A stretch of 64,000 nucleotides of DNA from Lacrimispora xylanisolvens. GTDB lineage: Bacteria; Bacillota; Clostridia; Lachnospirales; Lachnospiraceae. Of the stretch, positions 1 through 8,238 are shown piece by piece. The stretch is from NCBI RefSeq assembly GCF_002934545.1, contig NZ_PTJA01000018.1, positions 38,397 through 102,396 on the forward strand. The letters run 5' to 3'. Position 1 is the first letter of the stretch. The number at the start of each line of letters is the position of its first letter. Position numbers and translations under genes: made by a program. The notes below the pieces were generated by a model. The model ran no database searches. It saw nothing but the letters and a program-made list of their open reading frames with translations, and was not told the DNA's origin.

Positions 1-558
1 AGTCTGTTAAACGAAGAGGGACTTCCTGTTGTATGTGAGACTGATATTCATGGCGCGATTACAGCAGTCATGTGTGAGGCGGCAGGACTTGGGGAAGCAA
101 GGACATTTTTTGCTGACTGGACGGTCCGGCACCCTGATAATGAAAATGGAGAACTTCTGCAGCACTGCGGTCCATGGCCTCTTTCCTGCGCATCCTGTAA
201 ACCATCAATTGGATATCCACTTGCTTTCAGCCATCCGGGAGCTGTGGAAGCACAGGCAAAACTGGGAGAGATGACCCTTTGCCGCTTTGATGGGGATAAC
301 GGAGAGTACAGTCTGCTGCTTGGCAATGCAAAAGGAATCGAGGGGCCTTATACCAAGGGAACTTACGTATGGGTGGAGGTAGAAAATTTAAAGAGGCTGG
401 AAGCTAAAATTGTGGAAGGACCTTATATCCATCACTGCGTAGGGATCCATAAAAATGTAGTGCCGGTTCTTTATGAGGCATGTAAGTATATTGGTATTTC
501 ACCGGATCTGTATGATAACAATGATGAAGAAGTAAAAGCCTGGATACGGGGAGAATAA
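1..558 (+). CDS. FucI/AraA-like sugar isomerase, C-terminal part (cut by window edge)
   Basis: The reading frame is open from base 1, so the start lies outside the window; 185 codons remain. The visible residues (GLPVVCETDIHGAITAVMCE near the left edge, then a Cys/His-containing stretch LLQHCGPWP) resemble the C-terminal domain of the L-fucose/L-arabinose isomerase superfamily, which interconverts aldoses and ketoses in the cytoplasm using a metal ion. It ends 18 bp before a split transketolase and heads a sugar operon, so it probably supplies the ketose that the FGGY kinase at 2333-3802 phosphorylates. The substrate cannot be read from the sequence; D-apiose is suggested by context only. Family assignment is fairly good, specificity is inference. 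Confidence 0.7.
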   Translation, partial: SLLNEEGLPVVCETDIHGAITAVMCEAAGLGEARTFFADWTVRHPDNENGELLQHCGPWPLSCASCKPSIGYPLAFSHPGAVEAQAKLGEMTLCRFDGDNGEYSLLLGNAKGIEGPYTKGTYVWVEVENLKRLEAKIVEGPYIHHCVGIHKNVVPVLYEACKYIGISPDLYDNNDEEVKAWIRGE

Positions 559-576
559 GAAAGGAAGTGAACGGAC

Positions 577-1395
577 ATGGACAGACTCACCAGGAAGGCT
601 TATGAACTTCGAAGAGATATAATTAAGGAAGTATATCAGTCGAAAGCCGGTCATATTGGCGGGGATTTAAGTGTGATTGATATCTTAACCGTACTTTATT
701 TTGAAGTAATGAATGTGAATCCGGAAAGCTGGAAATCTGCAGACAGAGACCGCTTTTTGCTTAGTAAGGGACACTGTACTGATGCACTTTACATAACTCT
801 TGGAGAGAAGGGCTTTTTTGACAAGCAGAAGGCCATAGACACATTCAGCAGTTTTGGTTCTGTTTTTATCGGACATCCCAACACAGAGGTACCTGGAATT
901 GAGATGAATTCCGGATCATTAGGGCACGGACTTTCGTTGGGAGTAGGGATGGCACTGGCAGCCAGAATGGATGGACGGTCATACAGAACCTATGTTGTTC
1001 TGGGAGATGGTGAAATGGCTGAGGGATCAAATTATGAAGCTATGATGGCAGCCGGACATTACGGTTTGGACCAGTTGTGTGCAACCGTCGATTTAAATGG
1101 CCTTCAAATCAGCGGTACTACTGGGGAGACCATGAAAAGTGATGATCTGGGTGAGAAATTCAAGGCGTTTGGGTGGAATGTTATTGAAGTAGAAGATGGA
1201 AATAATTGTAAGCAGCTTCTTGCCGCTTACCAGGAAGCTGAGGCTAAAAAGGGTCAGCCTTCAGTGATTCTTGCCCATACCACAAAAGGAAAAGGGGTGT
1301 CATTTATGGAAAACCAGAAGAAATGGCATCATGGTGTCATGACAGAGGAGCAATACAGGAAAGCAGTAGAAGAAATAGAGGGGGTATTGGCATGA
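577..1395 (+). CDS. Transketolase, N-terminal (TPP-binding) subunit
   Basis: 272 residues, the usual length for the N-terminal half of split transketolases. It carries the thiamine pyrophosphate motif: GDGEMAEG followed about 25 residues later by VDLN, plus the conserved GHPN and GSLGHGLS segments of the pyrophosphate side. Start ATG follows GGAAGTGA. The stop overlaps the next start (ATGA), so the two halves are translationally coupled. In split transketolases this subunit binds TPP with its partner and transfers a two-carbon unit between sugar phosphates. Beside an isomerase, FGGY kinase and GH140-like glycosidase it may be the apulose-4-phosphate transketolase A subunit known from apiose pathways, but a generic pentose-phosphate role is not excluded. 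Confidence 0.9.
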   Translation: MDRLTRKAYELRRDIIKEVYQSKAGHIGGDLSVIDILTVLYFEVMNVNPESWKSADRDRFLLSKGHCTDALYITLGEKGFFDKQKAIDTFSSFGSVFIGHPNTEVPGIEMNSGSLGHGLSLGVGMALAARMDGRSYRTYVVLGDGEMAEGSNYEAMMAAGHYGLDQLCATVDLNGLQISGTTGETMKSDDLGEKFKAFGWNVIEVEDGNNCKQLLAAYQEAEAKKGQPSVILAHTTKGKGVSFMENQKKWHHGVMTEEQYRKAVEEIEGVLA

Positions 1396-2336
1396 ATCAG
1401 ATAACCAACCGTCAGGTGATTTGTGAGACTCTTTTGGCTGCAGCAGAGAAAGACAGGGATATTGTGGTCGTATGTTCAGATTCCAGAGGATCCGCCTCCC
1501 TGGCACCGTTTGCAGAACAGTACCCCAACCAGTTTGTTGAAGTGGGAATTGCGGAGCAGAATCTGGTCTCAGTATCTGCGGGCTTAGCTTCCTGCAATAA
1601 AAAGGTTTTCGCAGCATCGCCAGCAAGCTTTTTGTCTACCAGAAGCTACGAACAGGTAAAGGTTGATGTGGCTTACTCAAAGACCAATGTAACCTTAATC
1701 GGAATCAGCGGAGGTGTCAGCTACGGAGCACTGGGGATGACCCATCATTCCTGTCAGGACATAGCCGCCATGGCAAGTCTGCCTGATATGCGGGTTTATC
1801 TGCCTTGTGACCGTTTTCAGACAAGAAAGCTGATTGTGGCACTTCTTGAGGATGAAAAGCCTGCTTACGTAAGAGTCAGCCGTTCTGCCACTGAGGATGT
1901 ATATGAAGAAAATATGGATTTTAAACTGAATTGCGCCAATGTGATTCGGGAGGGAGCAGATGCCGTCATTATTTCCTGCGGAGAATTGGTTCCTTATGCT
2001 GTGAAAGCAGCTAAAGAGCTGGAACGTGAGGGGTATTGTGTTGGAGTCATTGATATGTATTGTTTAAAGCCAATGGATGAGAAAGCTGTAATGAATGCGG
2101 CAGAAAAGGCTGATCTGATTGTGACAGCAGAGGAGCATTCTCCTTATGGGGGGCTTGGGAGCATGGTGGCACAGATTGTATCCGCCAGCTGTCCTAAAAA
2201 GGTAGTGAACCTGGCGCTTCCTGACGGACATATTATTGCAGGTACAAATCATGAAATATTTCAATATTATGGACTGGACGATCAGGGTTTAAAAAGGGCT
2301 GTTATAGCCGGATTGAGTCAGGGGCTGGTAAAATGA
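1392..2336 (+). CDS. Transketolase, C-terminal (pyrimidine-binding) subunit
   Basis: 314 residues from the ATG that overlaps the upstream stop; a longer frame from 1323 lies inside the upstream gene and has no ribosome site. The segment FVEVGIAEQNLVSVSAGLA holds the catalytic Glu that activates the aminopyrimidine of TPP, followed by the pyrimidine-binding fold and a C-terminal transketolase domain (TAEEHSPYGGLGS). It pairs with the product of 577-1395 to make one active enzyme. The stop overlaps the next start (ATGA), so three genes in a row are coupled. Assignment as transketolase is firm; acting on apulose 4-phosphate is context inference. Confidence 0.9.
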   Translation: MNQITNRQVICETLLAAAEKDRDIVVVCSDSRGSASLAPFAEQYPNQFVEVGIAEQNLVSVSAGLASCNKKVFAASPASFLSTRSYEQVKVDVAYSKTNVTLIGISGGVSYGALGMTHHSCQDIAAMASLPDMRVYLPCDRFQTRKLIVALLEDEKPAYVRVSRSATEDVYEENMDFKLNCANVIREGADAVIISCGELVPYAVKAAKELEREGYCVGVIDMYCLKPMDEKAVMNAAEKADLIVTAEEHSPYGGLGSMVAQIVSASCPKKVVNLALPDGHIIAGTNHEIFQYYGLDDQGLKRAVIAGLSQGLVK

Positions 2337-3802
2337 GATGTGTGATTGCTATCGATCAGAGTACACAGGGTACGAAGGCAGTACTTTTCGATGATAAGGG
2401 AAAATTAATTGGCAGGGCAGATAAAAAGCATAAACAGATTGTCAATGAAAAGGGTTGGATCTCCCACGATTTAAAAGAAATTTATGAAAATACAATTTTA
2501 GCCGTAAGGGAAGTACTGGATTGTTCCGACATAGGAAAAGAGAGCGTGGCAGCGGTAGGAATCAGTAATCAGAGAGAATCAACTGCCATATGGAGCCGGA
2601 GCGGGGAGCCGCTTGCCGATTCCGTTGTCTGGCAGTGTAACCGGGCGGCAAGGATCGCTGACCGTTTTAAAAACTGCAGTAATGATATTTATGAGAAGAC
2701 AGGGTTACCGCTTTCTCCCTATTTTCCGGCGGCTAAAATGACATGGCTTTTAGAAAATGTCTCGCCAAAGGAATCTTATTGTCTGGGAACAATGGACAGT
2801 TATCTGGTTTACAGGCTTACAAAGGGATGTGGTTTTTTTACAGATTACTCCAATGCATCCAGAACCCAGTTATTTAACCTCCATACCTTAAAATGGGATG
2901 AAGAGCTGTGCCAGTTGTTTAGGATACCCGTAAAGGCACTGCCTGAGGTCTGTTCCAGTGATGCCTGCTTTGGTTATACTGATTTTGAGGGGTATCTTGA
3001 TGTGCCGGTACCTGTATACGGAGTAATGGGAGATTCCCATGCCGCCTTGTTTGGGCAGGGATGCCATATGCCGGGGCAGGCAAAGGCAACCTATGGAACG
3101 GGATCCTCCATTATGATGAATGTCGGGAACTCATTTGTAAAAAGCAGTACAGGTCTTGCCACATCTCTTGCCTGGGGAATGGGAGACCGTGTAGAATATG
3201 TTTTAGAGGGGAATATTAATTATGCAGGAGCAGTTATTTCCTGGCTGAAAAATGAGATGGGTCTTATCTGCTCAGAGGAAGAAGCGGAAGAACTGGTTTA
3301 TCATGCAAATCAAAAGGATACAGCTGTATTAATTCCGGCATTTTCCGGACTTTCAGCACCTTACTGGATGGATAATGCCAGAGCCATGATTTTAGGTATG
3401 AGCCGGACAACAGGAAAAGCAGAGCTGGTAAAGGCAGCGGTTGAAAGCATTGCCTTCCAGGTAGCTGACATACTGACTGCCATGGAAAAGGACAGTAATA
3501 AAATGCTTAGTGAGTTGTGTGCAGATGGGGGACCTGCTAAAAACCGCTATTTAATGCAGTTTCAGTCTGATATATCAGATATCCGTATGCGGGTATCAAA
3601 ACAGGAAGAACTTTCTGCCATTGGAGCAGCATATATGGCAGGAATCGCGGCAGGGGTATATGACAGGAGCAAAATATTTACCAATATAGATTATGAAATA
3701 TATAACAGTCACATGGACAAGGGTAGCAGAAATGAGAGAAAAAACCGCTGGAAGGAGGGAATTAATCTGGTCTGCTTAAATGCCGGTGGCGAAAGACCAT
3801 AA
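2333..3802 (+). CDS. FGGY-family carbohydrate kinase (xylulokinase/apulose kinase-like)
   Basis: 489 residues, standard for FGGY kinases. The N-terminal phosphate loop reads AIDQSTQGTKAVLFD, the catalytic Asp lies in GVMGDSHAALFG near residue 235, and the ATP-side loop is ATYGTGSSIMM. The enzyme phosphorylates a ketose or polyol with ATP in the cytoplasm. Its ATG overlaps the transketolase stop, implying coupled expression, so the kinase product is likely the transketolase substrate. In apiose catabolism an FGGY kinase makes apulose 4-phosphate, which matches this order. FGGY members cannot be told apart by eye, so xylulose, ribulose or another ketose remains possible. Confidence 0.88.
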   Translation: MRCVIAIDQSTQGTKAVLFDDKGKLIGRADKKHKQIVNEKGWISHDLKEIYENTILAVREVLDCSDIGKESVAAVGISNQRESTAIWSRSGEPLADSVVWQCNRAARIADRFKNCSNDIYEKTGLPLSPYFPAAKMTWLLENVSPKESYCLGTMDSYLVYRLTKGCGFFTDYSNASRTQLFNLHTLKWDEELCQLFRIPVKALPEVCSSDACFGYTDFEGYLDVPVPVYGVMGDSHAALFGQGCHMPGQAKATYGTGSSIMMNVGNSFVKSSTGLATSLAWGMGDRVEYVLEGNINYAGAVISWLKNEMGLICSEEEAEELVYHANQKDTAVLIPAFSGLSAPYWMDNARAMILGMSRTTGKAELVKAAVESIAFQVADILTAMEKDSNKMLSELCADGGPAKNRYLMQFQSDISDIRMRVSKQEELSAIGAAYMAGIAAGVYDRSKIFTNIDYEIYNSHMDKGSRNERKNRWKEGINLVCLNAGGERP

Positions 3803-3818
3803 AAGAAAGGATACGGCT

Positions 3819-4865
3819 ATGCGGCTGAAAGCAAAGGATGTTGCGGCGGCGCTGGGAATTTCACCGGCGACCGTCTCTCTGGCATTAAATAATAAGCCCG
3901 GGGTTAAACCCTCAACAAGAAAGCGGATTCAGAATTATATTCTGATGGAAGAAGAGAAGAATAACAGCAGGTTAAGGGCAGAGTATACCGAAAGTAAGGG
4001 AACTGTGCTGATGCTTAACTATATTAAGCATGGAATTATTTTAAAGCAGAGGGAAAATAAACGGAACCCTCTGCTTTTTGATGATTTTGAGTACATCTGT
4101 AATAAAGCGGGATACCGGTTTGATTACCAGGAGTTTTATGAAAAGACAGGAAGTCTGGAGAAATTGCTGGATAAATGCAGAAACGGAACTATAAAGGGAA
4201 TCTATATGATGGCAGCGGAAATGAATTACAGTGATATTTATCCGTTTGGCCAGCTTAAGATTCCTGTAGTGGTGGGAGACAATCTGTTCTATGAACAAGG
4301 GATGGACAGCTTTCTGATTGATAATAAAGAGGGAATCTGCAGAGCGGTAGATTATCTCGTTGATAAAGGGCACAGCTATATTACCTATCTTGCAGAAAAG
4401 GTTGATATCTTTAATTTTACAGAGCGCAGAGAAGCATTTGCAGAGGAAATGGAGAAACGCCACTGTGGAGACGGAAGCAGCCGCATCATCCGCTTAGGAA
4501 ATCAGATTGATGAAGTATATGAAGCTATGAACCGGTATCTGGATGGAGGTCTCAGAAAAACAACTGCGTTTGTTCTGGAAAGCTCTGTGGTATCCCTGGG
4601 AGTAAGCAAAGCTCTTTTGGAACGGAATATACGGGTACCTAGAGAGATTTCCTTAATCGGGTTTGATGCACTTCCCAATCTTAGCATACCAGGAATAAAT
4701 CTTACACTGATAAAGGGAACCCATACAATGAGGCATAAAGCAGCCATGAGTCATCTGATCAGGCATATGGAAAGTGAAGAAGGGGAGATGGTTCGGGTTT
4801 ATTACAAAACCAGACTGCTGGAGGGAGAAAGCGTATTTGATAAAAACAAGTACATTTACAAATAA
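3819..4865 (+). CDS. LacI-family transcriptional regulator
   Basis: 348 residues. The N-terminus is a classical LacI helix-turn-helix (AKDVAAALGISPATVSLALN, then NKPGVKPSTRKRI), followed by a periplasmic-binding-protein-like sensor domain (VVGDNLF, GHSYITYLAE, ISLIGFDALP). The start at 3819 has AGAAAGG eight bases upstream; an in-frame ATG at 3780 inside the kinase gene is less likely. It sits 16 bp after the kinase gene, inside the operon, so it is probably cotranscribed and autoregulated. A palindrome at 4916-4934, between this gene and the PTS gene, is a good operator candidate. It probably represses the operon until a sugar or sugar phosphate binds. Confidence 0.92.
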   Translation: MRLKAKDVAAALGISPATVSLALNNKPGVKPSTRKRIQNYILMEEEKNNSRLRAEYTESKGTVLMLNYIKHGIILKQRENKRNPLLFDDFEYICNKAGYRFDYQEFYEKTGSLEKLLDKCRNGTIKGIYMMAAEMNYSDIYPFGQLKIPVVVGDNLFYEQGMDSFLIDNKEGICRAVDYLVDKGHSYITYLAEKVDIFNFTERREAFAEEMEKRHCGDGSSRIIRLGNQIDEVYEAMNRYLDGGLRKTTAFVLESSVVSLGVSKALLERNIRVPREISLIGFDALPNLSIPGINLTLIKGTHTMRHKAAMSHLIRHMESEEGEMVRVYYKTRLLEGESVFDKNKYIYK

Positions 4866-4915
4866 TAGTTTTTAAATAAAATTTAAAAATTTATCATAAA
4901 TGCATAAAAAATATG

Positions 4916-4934
4916 GAAAAACGTGGCGGTTTTC
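4916..4934. promoter_or_regulatory. Palindromic operator candidate upstream of the PTS gene
   Basis: GAAAAACG-TGG-CGGTTTTC is a 19-bp near-perfect dyad (seven of eight arm positions match) with the central CG steps typical of LacI/CcpA-type sites. It lies in the 202-bp gap between the LacI regulator and the PTS permease. It could be the operator of that regulator or a catabolite-repression site. No clear -35/-10 pair is visible; the flank is very AT-rich. Confidence 0.45.
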
Positions 4935-5067
4935 TAGGGTGTTTTGATTGATACGGAGAAATGTCCGAGGGGGATTGATTGAGAAAAAAGCGGGTGTTAG
5001 TATGAGTTTACAAAACGAGATACAAAGAAGGTATGAAAGGTATGACTCAATCTCAGGAGGGATAATC

Positions 5068-6921
5068 ATGGCTAAGAAAAATTACGATGAGCTGGCAAAA
5101 CAGATTGTGGCCAGCATAGGGGGAGCGGGTAATGTTAATTCCCTGGTACACTGTGCAACCAGACTGCGATTCCAGATTAAAGATCCGGCTAAAGTTGATA
5201 AAAAAAGGCTGAGCCAGACGGAAAAAGTTATAACGGTGGTGGAGGCTGGCGGTCAGCTTCAGGTGGTGATTGGAAATGCAGTAGGGGATGTGTATGATGC
5301 TATATTAGCAACGTCATCCATTAAGGCCGGGGATATGGATCGGGATGATAAAAAGAGTGGTGATAAAAATATCATTAACATGTTCATGAGTACAGTTTCC
5401 GGAATCTTTGCGCCAATACTGGGAGCAATGTCGGGAGCCGGTTTACTAAAGGGACTCCTGATTCTTTTTACAACAATGGGCTGGATGTCAACGGATATGG
5501 GAACCTACCGGATCTTATTTGCCGCGGCAGATGGGGTATTTACATTTCTTCCGGTTTTCCTTGCATATACATCAGCAAAAAGATTTAAGGCAGATCCGTT
5601 TGTGTCAGTGGCAATTGCTTCGGCACTGATGTATCCCAACATAACTGCTGCGTTTGCAGCAAAGGAGTCTCTGACATTTTTAAATATTCCGGTGGTCCTT
5701 GTAAGTTATACTTCATCTGTAATTCCAATTATTCTTTCCGTTTATGTACTTTCTAAGCTGGAAAGAGGGCTTAGGAGTATTCTTCCGGATATAGTTAAGA
5801 ATATCTTTACACCTTTATTATCGCTTGTCATTATGGTTCCTTCTACCTTCCTGGTAATTGGACCGGTTTCTGATTTTGCGGGAAAAATGCTGGCAGGAGG
5901 TTATACAGCTCTTGTTTCTGTCAATCCGATTATTGCAGGCTTTATTCTGGGACTTGTATGGCCGGCTGCGGTTATGTTTGGACTTCACTGGGGATTTATT
6001 CCCATTGTTATTAATAACATTTCACAGTATGGAAGAGATACGCTGTTTACTATAACTGGGCCCAACAATTTTGCTCAGGCGGGAGCTGCGCTGGGAGTAT
6101 TTCTAAAGACTAAGAATAAAAAAGTGAAAGATATTGCCGGACCGGCAGCACTTTCAGCAGTACTTGCGGGTATTACAGAACCAGCCATTTATGGAGTTAC
6201 ATTAAAATACAAAAAGCCGTTCTTTATCGGGGCATTTTTCTCCGGTATTGCAGGAGCAATCACTGCAGCAGTTGGTGCAGGAGCTCCTACCGTTTTAGGA
6301 ACCAGCCTTCTAACCTTAACCGGTTATATTGGAGTGGGGTTTGCAGGATTCTGTGCGGCATGCGCGATCGCCTATTTTGGCTCTGCCATATGTACGTATC
6401 TGTTTGGATTTAGCGACGATATGCTTCTTGAAGAAACAATAACAGAGACTTCAGCCGATGTGGTTAAACAGGAAGAGGAATTAGCAGCACCTGTAAACGG
6501 AACCATCCTTTCATTATCTGAAGTAAAGGATCCTGTATTTGCAGGAGGCGGATTAGGGAAAGGCAGTGCAATTTTACCGGATGACGGCACATTTTATGCT
6601 CCTTGTGATGGAACAGTTGAAACTGCATATCATCATGCAGTTGGGATGATGACGGATCAGGGGGCTGAGGTATTTATTCATGTTGGTTTAGACACGGTGA
6701 AACTGGAAGGTAAATTTTTTGAGCTTTTCGTAAAAACTGGTGACAGGGTTAAGAAAGGCGATCTTCTTATCAAGGCGGACTTAAACAGTATCAGGCAGGA
6801 AGGTTACGATGTAACTACTATGGTTTTGGTAACAAACAGCAATGATTATGCAGATATTTTAACTACAGAGGAAAAAAAGGCTGTGGCAGGAAATTGTATG
6901 ATTCGTTGTATTCCCAGGTAA
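5068..6921 (+). CDS. PTS beta-glucoside-type permease, EIIBCA fusion
   Basis: 617 residues in the order EIIB (about 1-90, phosphocysteine in SLVHCATRLRF, Cys29), EIIC (about 110-460, about ten membrane helices), EIIA (about 490-617, phosphohistidine in EVFIHVGLD, His538). This order and these motifs fit the BglF/BglP beta-glucoside group. It imports a sugar while phosphorylating it with phosphate passed from HPr. The start is the ATG after TCAGGAGG (5055-5060); an in-frame extension back to 4948 lacks a ribosome site. Placed between the regulator and a cytoplasmic glycosidase, it may import an apiosyl-glucoside or similar disaccharide as its phosphate. Specificity is inferred. Confidence 0.9.
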   Translation: MAKKNYDELAKQIVASIGGAGNVNSLVHCATRLRFQIKDPAKVDKKRLSQTEKVITVVEAGGQLQVVIGNAVGDVYDAILATSSIKAGDMDRDDKKSGDKNIINMFMSTVSGIFAPILGAMSGAGLLKGLLILFTTMGWMSTDMGTYRILFAAADGVFTFLPVFLAYTSAKRFKADPFVSVAIASALMYPNITAAFAAKESLTFLNIPVVLVSYTSSVIPIILSVYVLSKLERGLRSILPDIVKNIFTPLLSLVIMVPSTFLVIGPVSDFAGKMLAGGYTALVSVNPIIAGFILGLVWPAAVMFGLHWGFIPIVINNISQYGRDTLFTITGPNNFAQAGAALGVFLKTKNKKVKDIAGPAALSAVLAGITEPAIYGVTLKYKKPFFIGAFFSGIAGAITAAVGAGAPTVLGTSLLTLTGYIGVGFAGFCAACAIAYFGSAICTYLFGFSDDMLLEETITETSADVVKQEEELAAPVNGTILSLSEVKDPVFAGGGLGKGSAILPDDGTFYAPCDGTVETAYHHAVGMMTDQGAEVFIHVGLDTVKLEGKFFELFVKTGDRVKKGDLLIKADLNSIRQEGYDVTTMVLVTNSNDYADILTTEEKKAVAGNCMIRCIPR

Positions 6922-6942
6922 TAGAAGATTTGGAGGTTTTCC

Positions 6943-8220
6943 ATGAGCAGACTTAAGATACATGAAAACAAGAGGGGTTTTACACTGGAGGGTCGGAATT
7001 TCTTTTATCTGGCAGATACGGTATGGAGCGCATTTACCTCAATTACATTGGAGGAGTGGGAAGATTATCTGGAAAGACGCTGGGTTCAGGGATTCAATGT
7101 GCTGCAGATTAATACAATGCCGCAATGGGACAGATGTATGTCCGATGTGGGGGTATATCCGTTTTACACAGAGGATGGTCAGAAATTTGATTTTACCAAG
7201 TGGGATGAAGCGTATTATGAAAGAGCACGACAGATGTGCCGCATGGCTGTTGATAAAGGATTTCAGCTGGCACTGGTGGTATTGTGGCTTAATTATGTTC
7301 CAGGAACCTGGGGAAGCAGACTGGTGGATTTAAATGTAATGCCGGAGGAATTTGTCAGTACTTATGCAGAAAAAATAGTGGACGTATTTGATGAGTTTGA
7401 TCCTATCTATGTTGTCAGCGGGGATACGGATTTTGATACGGAAGAGGCAGTTTCTTATTATGAAGCAGCGCTTAAAATGGTATGTGAGAAATCTCCCCAA
7501 TCATTAAAAACCATGCATATTAAAAGGGGATATGATTATATACCGGAACAGTTTTTAGACCGCCTGGATTTTTATATGTACCAGTCAGGGCATTTTGCAG
7601 AAGGACAGGATATGGCTTATCTTCTTGCTGAAAAATTCTACAGGGATTATCCGGTAAAACCGATTGTAAACGCAGAACCCTGTTATGAGCAGATGGGATA
7701 CAGCCGGAAGATGTACGGACGTTTTCAGCCTTATGACTTACGTAAGGCGGCGTGGAGCGGAATTTTGTCTGGAGCCTGTGCCGGGGTTACGTATGGTGCC
7801 CATGGAGTCTGGAACTGGAAAAAAACAGGAAAGAAAGCCAATCCTGTATTGGGTGAAGGGTTTGATGAAGCGTTCCCTGCCTGGGAGGCAATTCATTTTC
7901 CAGGTGCCTGGGATTACGGGTTTATTGCTAATTTTCTGGAAGCCAATGGTATTGAAGAGTTAATCCCTGCACAGAAGCTCTTAGTTGAGAAATCAGAGCA
8001 GATTCGGATGGCTGTAACCAATGATGAGCGGTATCTTATCTATGTTCCTTATACAACAAAGCTTGTGATCGGAAAGGAACTGAACGGATATTACGGCAAA
8101 GCGGTGGATCTGGTTACTGGAAGAACCGCCAGAGTCAGGCTGACGCCTGAGGTCGGAGAAACCTCTGTGTCCATGCATGATTTTAAAGGTGACGGGTTGA
8201 TTGTACTTGAAAGATATTAG
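6943..8220 (+). CDS. DUF4038/GH140-like glycoside hydrolase (apiosidase-like)
   Basis: 425 residues without a signal peptide, so probably cytoplasmic. The N-terminal TIM-barrel region begins FFYLADTVWSAFTSITLEEW and continues with NVLQINTMPQWD, matching the DUF4038 apiosidase-like catalytic domain; the C-terminal 80 residues resemble the small beta domain that usually follows it. Candidate catalytic acids are the Asp in VVSGDTDFD and the Glu in IVNAEPCYE. GH140 founders cleave D-apiose from plant cell-wall polysaccharide. The start follows TGGAGGT; the gene is 21 bp after the PTS gene and is last in the operon. Lack of a signal peptide suggests action on an imported, perhaps phosphorylated, oligosaccharide. 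Other glycosidase specificities are possible. Confidence 0.75.
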   Translation: MSRLKIHENKRGFTLEGRNFFYLADTVWSAFTSITLEEWEDYLERRWVQGFNVLQINTMPQWDRCMSDVGVYPFYTEDGQKFDFTKWDEAYYERARQMCRMAVDKGFQLALVVLWLNYVPGTWGSRLVDLNVMPEEFVSTYAEKIVDVFDEFDPIYVVSGDTDFDTEEAVSYYEAALKMVCEKSPQSLKTMHIKRGYDYIPEQFLDRLDFYMYQSGHFAEGQDMAYLLAEKFYRDYPVKPIVNAEPCYEQMGYSRKMYGRFQPYDLRKAAWSGILSGACAGVTYGAHGVWNWKKTGKKANPVLGEGFDEAFPAWEAIHFPGAWDYGFIANFLEANGIEELIPAQKLLVEKSEQIRMAVTNDERYLIYVPYTTKLVIGKELNGYYGKAVDLVTGRTARVRLTPEVGETSVSMHDFKGDGLIVLERY

Positions 8221-8238
8221 AACATAGTATTAACATTG

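Noticed and set aside
48..326. Minus-strand frames opposite the isomerase and other long genes
   Set aside because: They mirror well-supported genes, have no ribosome sites and no recognisable domains.
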